In this document: positions 1 to 7,812 of the stretch, piece after piece
How positions within the stretch are numbered: position 1 is the first letter of the stretch
Layout: the number at the start of each line of letters is the position of its first letter
Assembly (NCBI GenBank): GCA_002402585.1
Contig: DHGC01000100.1
Span: 1 to 22,094 of the forward strand
DNA length: 22,094 nucleotides
From: Erysipelotrichaceae bacterium UBA4808
Lineage (GTDB): Bacteria > Bacillota_I > Bacilli_A > Erysipelotrichales > Erysipelotrichaceae
Direction of reading: 5' to 3'
Made by a program: the position numbers and the translations under genes
Notes under the pieces: generated by a model
What the model was told of the DNA's origin: nothing
The model's database searches: none
Seen by the model: the letters and a program-made list of their open reading frames with translations, nothing else

Positions 1-12
1 CTTTCCCTATGG

Positions 13-18
13 TATAAT
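13..18 (+). promoter_or_regulatory. -10 box of the tsaE promoter
   Basis: A perfect TATAAT lies 17 bases before the tsaE start codon. The matching -35 box would fall outside the window, so only half of the promoter can be seen. Transcription would begin near base 25. That leaves a leader of about 11 bases, which contains a weak AGAGG ribosome binding site at 27-31. It implies that tsaE heads its own transcript rather than depending only on genes upstream of the window. Confidence 0.55.
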
Positions 19-35
19 AGGCATCTAGAGGCGAT

Positions 36-485
36 ATGATTAAAAAGATACAAACAAACAGTCTCATAGAGACGAAACAACTCGCACAAAAAATTGGTTC
101 AAAAATACAGGGAAAGACCCTGATCTTACTAAATGGTGAATTAGGCGCAGGCAAAACAAGCTTTACACAAGGCTTGGCTTTAGGCTTGGGAATACGTAAA
201 AATGTATCGAGTCCTACGTTTACTTTGATGAAGAATTATGTTGGTCGCTTACCACTCAATCATATTGATGCCTATCGTTTAGAAGGGCACCCTCAAAACC
301 TTGGTTTCGATGAGTTGTTTGACGACAATAGTGTCACAGTCATTGAATGGCCACTTTACCTAATCGACGATCTCCCAGATGCTTGCCTTAAGGTGAACAT
401 TGAAGTTGGTGAGGGTGATTGTCGGAATTTTGAGTTTATTGCGTTTGGTGATGCCCATGAGGCATTGATAAAGGATATCTTATGA
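36..485 (+). CDS. tsaE: tRNA threonylcarbamoyladenosine biosynthesis ATPase TsaE
   Basis: This is the small cytoplasmic ATPase that works with TsaB and TsaD to make N6-threonylcarbamoyladenosine (t6A37) in tRNAs that read ANN codons. The 149-residue length is normal for the family. The P-loop GELGAGKTS is at residues 34-42. It is followed by the family motifs SPTFTL (59-64), HIDAYRL (76-82) and VIEWP (102-106), the last being the Walker B-like segment. The stop codon overlaps the tsaB start (ATGA), which indicates translational coupling. Known biology: TsaE binds the TsaB-TsaD dimer and hydrolyses ATP to reset the complex between cycles. The gene order tsaE-tsaB-rimI-tsaD is common in Firmicutes. 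The identification is firm. Confidence 0.96.
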   Translation: MIKKIQTNSLIETKQLAQKIGSKIQGKTLILLNGELGAGKTSFTQGLALGLGIRKNVSSPTFTLMKNYVGRLPLNHIDAYRLEGHPQNLGFDELFDDNSVTVIEWPLYLIDDLPDACLKVNIEVGEGDCRNFEFIAFGDAHEALIKDIL

Positions 486-1078
486 TCACATTAGGCATCG
501 ATACATCATTTCATTATTTAACCTTGGTTCTTTTTGATGAACAACATATTTTAGCTTCTATTCAAAAGGTGGCATTTAAAAAACAATCAGAACTTGTTTT
601 GGTTGAAATTGAGCAATTGTTTTTGTCATGCGGTCTCAAACCCAATGCATTAGAAGCGATCGTAGTAACCGATGGCCCAGGAAGTTATACAGGCCTAAGA
701 ATTGGTTTGACCATCGCAAAGGTTCTTGGATCCTTAGCGAATGTTAAGATTTACACACTCTCTTCCCTACAAGTCTTGGCAGGCTTGGATGAAGATATCC
801 ACGTGCTTCTTGATGCACGAGCGAAACGTGTTTATTATGCACATTATCAAAAAGGCAATGTGATAGGGGAAGAAAAGATATTACCTTTAGAGACATTGTC
901 CAATCAATTAGGACCAAATGATCGAATTATCGGGGACGGAGCTCTAATCAATCGCGAAACAAGATACCCCGACTATACTGAGCATTTTATTCAATTAATA
1001 GACAAGTGGATACCGATAAGGGATATCGACGCTTTAATACCTCGTTATTTAAAAGCAAATGAGGATTATCATCCATGA
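482..1078 (+). CDS. tsaB: tRNA threonylcarbamoyladenosine biosynthesis protein TsaB
   Basis: TsaB is the non-catalytic ASKHA-fold partner that dimerises with TsaD in the t6A complex. The N-terminus (MITLGIDTS) and the hallmark GPGSYTGLRIG at residues 65-75 identify it. At 198 residues it is shorter than the E. coli protein (about 230), mainly in the variable C-terminal half, but shows no frameshift. AAAGGA at 471-476 precedes the start. The gene overlaps tsaE by four bases and rimI by four bases (ATGA at both junctions), so all three are probably made from one message by coupled translation. TsaB often resembles a degraded TsaD copy, but the GPGSYTGLRIG variant and the position in the cluster favour TsaB. 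Confidence 0.95.
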   Translation: MITLGIDTSFHYLTLVLFDEQHILASIQKVAFKKQSELVLVEIEQLFLSCGLKPNALEAIVVTDGPGSYTGLRIGLTIAKVLGSLANVKIYTLSSLQVLAGLDEDIHVLLDARAKRVYYAHYQKGNVIGEEKILPLETLSNQLGPNDRIIGDGALINRETRYPDYTEHFIQLIDKWIPIRDIDALIPRYLKANEDYHP

Positions 1079-1536
1079 TCCAGAGAATGGAAATAGCTGA
1101 TCTCAATCGTATCTTAGAATTAGAACGATTGTGTTTCTCAAGTCCATGGTCAATGGATGATTTCGTATATGAATTAAACGAGAATCCTTTTGGCTATTAT
1201 GTGGTTTTGAGAGAAGGAAATAACATTATCGCTTATCTCGGCCTGTGGATGGATGAAGAACGAGCTCAAATCACAACCATCGGCGTCGACCCTGCTCATC
1301 GAGGCAAAGGTTATGCAAAGGCTTTGATGGAGCACATGTTCGATGTGTGTTCTTCAAAAGGGGTAAGAATTTATAGTTTGGAGGTACGTATAAGCAATCA
1401 ATCCGCCATATCGTTGTATAAACGTTTTGGTTTTGAACAAGTTGGATTGCGCAAAGCTTATTATCAAGACAATCATGAAGATGCCTATCTTATGATTAAG
1501 GAAAGTGAGGGAAACGAATGCGTATCTGTGCAATAG
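1075..1536 (+). CDS. rimI: ribosomal protein bS18-alanine N-acetyltransferase RimI
   Basis: This is a GNAT-fold N-terminal acetyltransferase. RimI acetylates the N-terminal alanine of ribosomal protein bS18 using acetyl-CoA. The acetyl-CoA pyrophosphate-binding loop (R/Q-x-x-G-x-A) is seen as HRGKGYA at residues 75-81. It is followed by the LEVR segment (102-105), whose Glu103 matches the catalytic glutamate of RimI, and by NQSAISLYKRFGF (108-120), the usual N-x-x-A-x-x-L-Y-x-x-x-G-F signature. The length of 153 residues is typical. The gene overlaps tsaB by 4 bases and tsaD by 19 bases. Its place between tsaB and tsaD is a conserved bacterial arrangement and supports RimI over a generic GNAT. 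Confidence 0.92.
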   Translation: MIQRMEIADLNRILELERLCFSSPWSMDDFVYELNENPFGYYVVLREGNNIIAYLGLWMDEERAQITTIGVDPAHRGKGYAKALMEHMFDVCSSKGVRIYSLEVRISNQSAISLYKRFGFEQVGLRKAYYQDNHEDAYLMIKESEGNECVSVQ

Positions 1537-2507
1537 AAACATCGTGCGATGAGACAGCGGTTGCCATCATTGAAGACGGAAAGACCGTTCTCAGCAACAT
1601 CGTTTCATCACAAATCAACGTACATCAAGCTTTTGGGGGCGTTATTCCTGAAGTCGCTTCTCGTATTCATGTGGAAAACATCAGCCTCGTTTTAAATGAG
1701 GCATTGAGTGAAGCAAAGATGAGCTTGGATGATGTGGATGCCTTTGCAATCACACATGGACCTGGGCTTATAGGGTCTTTACACGTCGGCTTGATTGCGG
1801 CAAAGGCTTTGGCTTGGTATACCCAAAAACCTTTGATTCCAGTCCATCACATCACAGGCCACATTTATGCGAATAATTTTGTGAGTGAGCTAACGTATCC
1901 GATGTTGGCGCTGGTTGTGTCTGGTGGACATACGGAACTTGTATACTTAAAAGAAGAGTTTGATTTTGAGATCCTTGGATCGACTCAAGATGATGCGATT
2001 GGTGAAGCCTATGATAAAGTAGCACGCGTTATGGGTTTAAGTTATCCAGGCGGTCCAATGATCGACAAACTTGCGAGAACTGGGAAACCGCATTATAAAT
2101 TGCCAAAAATCAAGACTCAGAATCCCTTTGATTTTTCATTTAGTGGATTAAAATCGGCTGTCTTACAACTCGTCCATAAGCAAACTGAAGACCTGAATCA
2201 TGAAGATCTTGCCTTTGCCTTTCAAGAAGCTGCAGTGGGTGAATTGATGCAAAAAACACGTTTGGCATTCGATACTTATTCCGTGAAACACTTTGTTTTA
2301 GCAGGTGGGGTTGCGGCTAATTCGCGTCTACGTGAACTGGTCTTAGGTTTAAGCGAGAACTATCCTGATGTGCAAATTACAATCCCCCCACTCTGGTGTT
2401 GCACAGACAATGCGGCAATGATCGGGGCGGTCGCATACATTGCGTTCAAGCATGGTGTACAAGCGGATTTAAGTTTAAGCGCGAATCCGGGCTTGGATTA
2501 TGCGTGA
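1518..2507 (+). CDS. tsaD: tRNA threonylcarbamoyltransferase TsaD
   Basis: TsaD is the catalytic subunit of the t6A complex. It moves the threonylcarbamoyl group from threonylcarbamoyl-AMP onto A37 of tRNA. Seen in the sequence: the N-terminal ETSCDETAVAII (residues 7-18), the metal-binding HITGH (His111, His115), SGGHTE (135-140), the GEAYDKVAR segment (162-170), and a C-terminal DNAAMIG whose Asp297 is the third expected metal ligand. Length of 329 residues is normal. The start lies inside the end of rimI and is preceded by GAGGG. No terminator follows; rex begins 59 bases later with its own promoter. Confidence 0.97.
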   Translation: MRICAIETSCDETAVAIIEDGKTVLSNIVSSQINVHQAFGGVIPEVASRIHVENISLVLNEALSEAKMSLDDVDAFAITHGPGLIGSLHVGLIAAKALAWYTQKPLIPVHHITGHIYANNFVSELTYPMLALVVSGGHTELVYLKEEFDFEILGSTQDDAIGEAYDKVARVMGLSYPGGPMIDKLARTGKPHYKLPKIKTQNPFDFSFSGLKSAVLQLVHKQTEDLNHEDLAFAFQEAAVGELMQKTRLAFDTYSVKHFVLAGGVAANSRLRELVLGLSENYPDVQITIPPLWCCTDNAAMIGAVAYIAFKHGVQADLSLSANPGLDYA

Positions 2508-2510
2508 AGT

Positions 2511-2528
2511 TTATCAAAATATTCACAA
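2511..2528 (+). promoter_or_regulatory. Rex operator (autoregulatory)
   Basis: The 18-base site TTATCAAAATATTCACAA matches the Rex consensus TTGTGAAWWWWTTCACAA at 16 of 18 positions, differing only at positions 3 and 5. It covers the likely -35 box of the rex promoter. That fits the known role of Rex, which leaves DNA when NADH rises. Binding by this Rex is inferred from the match and from its position directly ahead of rex. Confidence 0.75.
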
Positions 2529-2550
2529 TCTCAGTCAGCTATGTTAAACT
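2522..2550 (+). promoter_or_regulatory. rex promoter
   Basis: TTCACA (2522-2527) and TAAACT (2545-2550) are separated by 17 bases, and a TG dinucleotide at 2542-2543 makes an extended -10 element. The -35 hexamer lies inside the Rex operator, so bound Rex would block RNA polymerase. The start codon of rex follows 16 bases after the -10 box. A ribosome binding site AAGGTGA is at 2556-2562. Confidence 0.55.
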
Positions 2551-2566
2551 AAGATAAGGTGAAAAT

Positions 2567-3193
2567 ATGAACAACTTAAAACAAACAGTTCCAAAGGCTA
2601 CATTACAGCGCTTTCCAGTCTACCTCAAGGCATTGCGTAAGCTGGATAATCTAGGTGTTCAACGCATCATGTCCCGTGAACTCTCAGAATTCGTCGATAT
2701 TGAGCCCACAACGATCCGGCGAGATTTCTCATTCCTAGGCTCACTTGGTAAGCAAGGCTATGGATATGATGTGTCCGCATTGATCAAAGTCTTTGATCAA
2801 CATCTTGGTGGACAATTCGAAGAAAAACTCATCATCGTTGGGGCAGGAAATCTTGGCCGAGCTTTGATGAATTATAATCGTTGGAATCATGTCGTGGGCG
2901 AAATCGTTTGCGCTTTTGATATTGAGCCGAATAAAATTGGATCGATGTATGAAATACCGGTTTATCCAATCAGTGAATTGAAAGAACATATTCCTGAGGG
3001 ATGCCGCATCGCAATTCTAACCGTGTCAAAGGATGTCCAAGAGACCGTGAATCTTTTAGTGGATGCGGGCATCAAGGGCATTGTGGATTTTACACATGAA
3101 CATATACAGGTTCCTAAAGGTGTGAAAGTTAAAGCGGTGGATGTCGTATCAATGATACAAGAGTTGGTTTTTGAGACCAATTCCATTTCTTAG
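2567..3193 (+). CDS. rex: redox-sensing transcriptional repressor Rex
   Basis: Rex is a homodimeric repressor that reads the cytoplasmic NADH/NAD+ ratio and controls fermentation and respiration genes. Residues 10-70 form the winged helix, with the recognition segment TTIRRDFSFLG at 48-58. A Rossmann fold follows: LIIVGAGNLGRAL at 88-100 holds the GxGxxG dinucleotide-binding loop, and Asp118 is placed to hold the ribose hydroxyls of NAD(H). The C-terminal helix (190-205) would swap between subunits. The 208-residue length is normal. A near-consensus Rex operator overlaps its promoter, indicating autoregulation. asnS starts 8 bases downstream, and its ribosome binding site overlaps the rex stop codon. 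Confidence 0.96.
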   Translation: MNNLKQTVPKATLQRFPVYLKALRKLDNLGVQRIMSRELSEFVDIEPTTIRRDFSFLGSLGKQGYGYDVSALIKVFDQHLGGQFEEKLIIVGAGNLGRALMNYNRWNHVVGEIVCAFDIEPNKIGSMYEIPVYPISELKEHIPEGCRIAILTVSKDVQETVNLLVDAGIKGIVDFTHEHIQVPKGVKVKAVDVVSMIQELVFETNSIS

Positions 3194-3201
3194 GAGAACA
3201 T

Positions 3202-4584
3202 ATGGAAGCATTAATGACAGTAAGAGAGTGCTATGAATTAGTCAAGGAAGGTTCAATGCTTGAATTGGACACCATGGATTTGGTCCAAGTTCAAGGCTGG
3301 GTCAGAACCAACCGTAACAATAAAAATGTCGGTTTCATCGAATTAAACGATGGGACTTATTTTCGCAGTATCCAATTGGTTTATGCCAGTGAATTGGAAC
3401 AATTCGATGAAGCGACCCGGTATTTGACAGGGACTGCTTTGACGGTTATTGGAACGTTCAAACTGACTCCAGGGATGAAACAACCTTTTGAAATTGATGT
3501 TAAATCGTTCAATCTCGAAGGGGCATGTGATCCAGATTATCCACTTCAAAAGAAGCAACATTCTTTTGAATATCTACGTGAGATCGCACATTTGCGTCCT
3601 CGTACGAATACCTTTAGTGCGGTTTTTAGAGTACGTTCCGTCTTAAGCATGGCAATTCATGAGTTCTTTCAGGACCAAGGCTTTGTCTACTTACATGCAC
3701 CAATCATAACGGGCAATGATGCGGAGGGTGCGGGTGAAGTCTTTACCGTCACAACACGCAATGATGCGAACTATGAGGATGATTTCTTTGGTAAGAAAGC
3801 AAGTTTGACCGTTTCAGGTCAACTTCAAGCTGAAGCGTTCGCACTAGCCTTTAGAGATGTCTATACCTTTGGACCAACCTTTAGAGCCGAAAACAGTAAT
3901 ACGGCGCGTCATGCCAGTGAATTCTGGATGATTGAGCCTGAAATTGCGTTTGCAGATCTAGCGGACGATATGGACTTGATCGAAGATATGGTCAAGAGTT
4001 GTATCCAGTATGTCTTGGAAAATGCGGAAGAAGAAATGAAGTTCTTTAATGAACGCATTGATAAAACATTGTTGGAACGATTGGATAGAGTCTTAAACAT
4101 GCCTTTTGCACGCATGACCTATACGGAAGCAATCGATCATTTGAAAGAAGCACCGGTTAAGTTCGAGTTCCCCGTCGATTGGGGAACAGATCTACAATCC
4201 GAGCACGAACGCTACATCTGTGAACAAGTTGTCCAAGGTCCTGTGTTCTTAACGGATTATCCAAAAGACATCAAAGCCTTTTACATGCGTATGAATGATG
4301 ATGACAAGACGGTAGCGGCATGCGACCTCCTGGTACCAGCAATCGGTGAATTGGTCGGTGGATCGCAACGTGAAGAACGCTATGACATGCTTAAACAACG
4401 CATGGACGATATGAACATTCATGCAGAAAGCTTGAAATGGTATTTAGATCTACGTCGTTATGGCGGTTGTCAACATGCTGGGTTCGGCTTAGGGTTTGAG
4501 CGTTTCTTGATGTATATCACTGGCATGCAAAACATTCGTGATGTCTTGCCATTTGCAAGGACACCACGCAACTTAAATTATTAG
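3202..4584 (+). CDS. asnS: asparagine-tRNA ligase
   Basis: This class IIb aminoacyl-tRNA synthetase charges tRNA-Asn with asparagine. Residues about 25-105 form the OB-fold anticodon-binding domain (VQGWVRTNR near 29-38). The catalytic core follows. Class II motif 2 lies at 227-247, with FRAENSNTARHASEFWMIE, a form typical of AsnRS rather than AspRS. GELVGGSQRE lies further on, and motif 3 is GFGLGFERF at 427-435 with its invariant Arg434. Its presence implies direct formation of Asn-tRNA. The AGGAG at 3192-3196 supports the start at 3202. A second in-frame ATG four codons later is possible but less well placed. Confidence 0.96.
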   Translation: MEALMTVRECYELVKEGSMLELDTMDLVQVQGWVRTNRNNKNVGFIELNDGTYFRSIQLVYASELEQFDEATRYLTGTALTVIGTFKLTPGMKQPFEIDVKSFNLEGACDPDYPLQKKQHSFEYLREIAHLRPRTNTFSAVFRVRSVLSMAIHEFFQDQGFVYLHAPIITGNDAEGAGEVFTVTTRNDANYEDDFFGKKASLTVSGQLQAEAFALAFRDVYTFGPTFRAENSNTARHASEFWMIEPEIAFADLADDMDLIEDMVKSCIQYVLENAEEEMKFFNERIDKTLLERLDRVLNMPFARMTYTEAIDHLKEAPVKFEFPVDWGTDLQSEHERYICEQVVQGPVFLTDYPKDIKAFYMRMNDDDKTVAACDLLVPAIGELVGGSQREERYDMLKQRMDDMNIHAESLKWYLDLRRYGGCQHAGFGLGFERFLMYITGMQNIRDVLPFARTPRNLNY

Positions 4585-4596
4585 AAGCGAGGTTCA

Positions 4597-5910
4597 ATGG
4601 AATTTCAACCTAGATTGGTGCCTAAAGGAAGAAAACGATTGAAATGGCGGGTGCTTATCCCGTCTTTAATTCTGCTTGTACTCCTTGGATACATTCTTTT
4701 CAATGTATTATTTCCCAAGCAATTAGAAGTGATGGAAACGGGTTTGACAATCTGTGATTACAGTTATACCCAAACACAAACCACACTTCATTCGAAACGA
4801 TACTCAGATATCTTGGAGATCAAAGATTATCTTTACTATGGCGAAACATTGAATCTTTTCAATGCGACTTATGACAATAGCACACCTGATTATTTCATCG
4901 GAAAGACTTTAAAGCTACGCAATATATGCGATGAGAATGAATGGGTCTTTATGCTAGGACGGAATGTGGATGAGCAGATTCCTCTAGAGAATCTTCCAAA
5001 TGGTTTCTATGAAGTTTTCATCGTTGATAATCTTATCGAAAAGAGATTGGTCAGTGAAAATGAGCTCTATGATGTTTTCTATACGGTACGTCGCAATCAT
5101 GTTAGTAAGCGAATTGACTTGATTGGGGATGAGGATCTTGTCCAAGGCATCGAAGAGAATGTGTCGATATTGAATGATCATTATTTTTTTATTCAAGTAA
5201 CAGATGCGGATGAGACGGAAACCGAAGCGATCTATGATGTTTATATCGACCCAGCACACAATACCACCAGTTGGAATGTGACGGATCGCGGACGTACGGT
5301 GGATGATTTGGTGGAAGCAGATGTACTGTTTAAGTTAGCAGAAGCACTTAAGGTGAAACTCGAAGCTCAAGGTTTGAAAGTGATGCTTTCACGGGATACC
5401 ATCGACGCGACAATCAATCAGTATGGTGTGGATGGCCGTTTGTACAAAGCATATCAATCCAAAGCGAAACATTACCTTGAATTGAATCTCAACTTCACAA
5501 CCAATAAGGATACACGTGGAAGTCGTGTCATTTATTCATCCTTTTCAAGCAATCGTTTCGCAACATCCATTTTTAAATCACTCATGAACACCACAGGTTT
5601 GGTTCCATATGGACGCAATACAAGTTCAAACATTGCCGGTGTCGTCGCTGCAAGCCGTTTCTCAGGTTTGGATGCTTACCCATCGATTCGTGAAGCAGGT
5701 GGACGCATCTTGGTCGCAGGCACAATATCCGATTTAGCTGTTGAACAAAACAGCTCATTCAATAAAGAAGAACGTAAAGGCATACAGTCTCTAAGTCTGG
5801 AATTGTTTTTTATCTCAAACAGCTTGGACACGTCGGTCTATCGTACTCAGTTTGATGCGATGGTCGACAATATCGCCAAGGGCTATTTAAAAGCGCTAGG
5901 AATGGAATGA
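4597..5910 (+). CDS. membrane-anchored amidase_3-like protein, probably catalytically inactive
   Basis: The 437-residue protein has a basic N-terminus (residues 1-18) and one transmembrane helix at about 19-38, so most of it should face outside. Residues 45-210 are not recognised. Residues about 212-435 follow the layout of zinc N-acetylmuramoyl-L-alanine amidases (Amidase_3): VYIDPAHN (215-222) for the usual IDPGHGG, RTVDDLVEAD (233-242) for the G..E.. motif, VMLSRD (262-267) for V.LTR, and AKHYLELNLNF (290-300) for ADLFVSIHANA. Two zinc ligands remain (His221, Glu240). The third His of SIHAN is Asn297, and the catalytic Glu of the VEGGFLSN motif aligns with Ala374 in ILVAGTISD. It may bind peptidoglycan without cutting it. 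The amidase relationship is fairly sure; the role is unknown. Confidence 0.6.
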   Translation: MEFQPRLVPKGRKRLKWRVLIPSLILLVLLGYILFNVLFPKQLEVMETGLTICDYSYTQTQTTLHSKRYSDILEIKDYLYYGETLNLFNATYDNSTPDYFIGKTLKLRNICDENEWVFMLGRNVDEQIPLENLPNGFYEVFIVDNLIEKRLVSENELYDVFYTVRRNHVSKRIDLIGDEDLVQGIEENVSILNDHYFFIQVTDADETETEAIYDVYIDPAHNTTSWNVTDRGRTVDDLVEADVLFKLAEALKVKLEAQGLKVMLSRDTIDATINQYGVDGRLYKAYQSKAKHYLELNLNFTTNKDTRGSRVIYSSFSSNRFATSIFKSLMNTTGLVPYGRNTSSNIAGVVAASRFSGLDAYPSIREAGGRILVAGTISDLAVEQNSSFNKEERKGIQSLSLELFFISNSLDTSVYRTQFDAMVDNIAKGYLKALGME

Positions 5911-5911
5911 T

Positions 5912-7783
5912 ATGACCTTACAATTATCGAACGCATCTAAATCGTATGGGGCGGATGAGATATTCACACAGTTGAATTTTGAAATCAAACCTTATGATAA
6001 GATTGCCATCATCGGACGCAATGGATGTGGTAAGACAACCTTACTCAAGATCCTTGCGGATCAATTATCACTGGATAAAGGTGATATTTTTAAGCCGCGT
6101 GATTTAATAGTTGGTTATCTAGCGCAAGCCAATGCGACCTCTGATGAATTGACCATCGAAGCTTATTTCGAACCCTTGTTTAGAGAAATTTTCGCGCTTG
6201 AGACAGAACTTGGCGTTTTGGCAAGTAAACTAAATACGCATTCGAGTGATGAAGACTTGCAGTTCTATGCGACAAAAATGGAGAATTTCGAACGTCTAGG
6301 TGGTTATACCTATCGTCAAGAGTGGATGACCATCTTCACTCAGTTTGGATTTCGTGATGAGGATCTGCAAAGACCTGTGATGACCTTATCAGGTGGACAA
6401 AAGACACGTATTGCATTTGTTTATCTTTTAATCAGTAAACCCGATGTGTTGTTGCTGGATGAACCCACCAATCACTTGGACATGAGTACAATTGAATGGT
6501 TGGAGACCTATCTCGCACATTATGATAAAGCCTTGGTTTTTGTGTCACATGATAGAATGTTCATCGATCATGTGGCAAAGACGATTGTTGAGATGGAGTT
6601 TGGTGAACTCACAAGCTATGTGGGCAATTATGCGAATTTTCTCACTCAGAAAGCACTCAACCAAGAGAAGCAGCTCTCTTCTTTCAAGCGTCAACAAAAA
6701 GATATTCAGCGCTTGGAACAACTCATTGAAAAATTCAGATACAAGAAGAATAAGGCTAAGTTCGCTCAATCCAAGATCAAATACTTAGATCGCTTGGAAC
6801 GGATTGAAGCCCCCGATGCGGATAAACGCAATTTCAAAGCCCGTTTCTATGCCAAGCATCGAGGTGGGAAGAGCGTTTTAAGTGTCAAAGATTTAGAAAT
6901 CGGTTATCACCAAAGTCTCGCAAAAATCAATCTTGAGATCCTCCATGGTCAACACTGCGCGGTCATCGGTCCGAATGGACATGGTAAATCCACGTTCTTG
7001 AAGACCATCATTGAACACATCCCTTACCTTAGTGGTGAGTTCTTATTGGGTCATCAAATTGATATTGGTTATTTCGACCAGGAACAACTCGAATATCGCA
7101 GTACGAAAACAGCACTTGAGGATTTATGGGATGCGTATCCCGATTTGACGCAAACTGAAGTACGAACCATACTTGGATCATTTCTATTTACGGCTGATGA
7201 AGTGTTTAAAGAAGTCAATGTGTTATCCGGTGGAGAAAAAGTACGCTTGGCACTTGCGAAATTGATGCTTAAAGGATCCAACTTTTTGGTTCTGGATGAA
7301 CCCACGAATCATTTGGATATCTTGGGTAAAGAAGCCTTAGAAAATGCATTAAAGGATTATGAAGGAACAATCTTATTTGTATCCCATGATCGTTATTTCA
7401 TTCAAAAGATTGCGAAGACGGTCTTAAGTATTGAGAACGGACATGCGGATTTTTATCAAATTGAAGATCAAGCTTTACGCACTGAAAGCAAAGAAGAACA
7501 GAAACTTGAAGAGAAGGTCGAAGTCAAGCCAAAGGCAAATGCAACTCGTTTACTCAAACAGATTCAAAAACTTGAAGAAGCCATCGCACTTAAAGAAGAA
7601 GAGCTTGCCATCGCACGAGAAAAACGTTTTGACCCTTTCTATTATCATGATTATCAAAATATGCGTGAGCTAGATGAGTCCATTGATGGGATTCATGTGG
7701 ACCTGGATAAGTTGATGAAAGACTGGGAAAGCATGCATGAAGAGCTTGAGAAGAGTAGTAAACAAACAAATATTAAGGTATAA
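5912..7783 (+). CDS. ABC-F family ribosome-associated ATPase (YdiF-like)
   Basis: This soluble protein has two ABC ATPase domains and no membrane segments, the hallmark of ABC-F translation factors, which act at the ribosomal E site. Domain 1 has Walker A GRNGCGKTT (35-43), signature LSGGQ (159-163) and Walker B VLLLDEP (179-185). Domain 2 has GPNGHGKST (353-361), LSGGE (438-442) and FLVLDEP (458-464). The 250-300 segment between them is the charged helical linker that contacts P-site tRNA. Residues about 525-616 form a lysine- and glutamate-rich coiled coil. All ATP motifs look intact. Proximity to the tsa cluster and rex resembles ydiF in Bacillus subtilis. A housekeeping translation factor is more likely than a resistance protein, but the subfamily cannot be fixed by eye. 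Confidence 0.88.
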   Translation: MTLQLSNASKSYGADEIFTQLNFEIKPYDKIAIIGRNGCGKTTLLKILADQLSLDKGDIFKPRDLIVGYLAQANATSDELTIEAYFEPLFREIFALETELGVLASKLNTHSSDEDLQFYATKMENFERLGGYTYRQEWMTIFTQFGFRDEDLQRPVMTLSGGQKTRIAFVYLLISKPDVLLLDEPTNHLDMSTIEWLETYLAHYDKALVFVSHDRMFIDHVAKTIVEMEFGELTSYVGNYANFLTQKALNQEKQLSSFKRQQKDIQRLEQLIEKFRYKKNKAKFAQSKIKYLDRLERIEAPDADKRNFKARFYAKHRGGKSVLSVKDLEIGYHQSLAKINLEILHGQHCAVIGPNGHGKSTFLKTIIEHIPYLSGEFLLGHQIDIGYFDQEQLEYRSTKTALEDLWDAYPDLTQTEVRTILGSFLFTADEVFKEVNVLSGGEKVRLALAKLMLKGSNFLVLDEPTNHLDILGKEALENALKDYEGTILFVSHDRYFIQKIAKTVLSIENGHADFYQIEDQALRTESKEEQKLEEKVEVKPKANATRLLKQIQKLEEAIALKEEELAIAREKRFDPFYYHDYQNMRELDESIDGIHVDLDKLMKDWESMHEELEKSSKQTNIKV

Positions 7784-7784
7784 T
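7779..7784 (+). promoter_or_regulatory. possible -10 box for pfp
   Basis: A perfect TATAAT overlaps the stop codon of the ABC-F gene and sits 28 bases ahead of pfp. No good -35 box lies at the right distance: the nearest TTGAGA is 27 bases upstream, which is too far. It may be a weak or activated promoter, or chance in AT-rich DNA. pfp also has a strong AGGAG ribosome binding site at 7801-7805. Confidence 0.3.
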
Positions 7785-7812
7785 ATCATCGATTAAAAAA
7801 GGAGAAACATCT

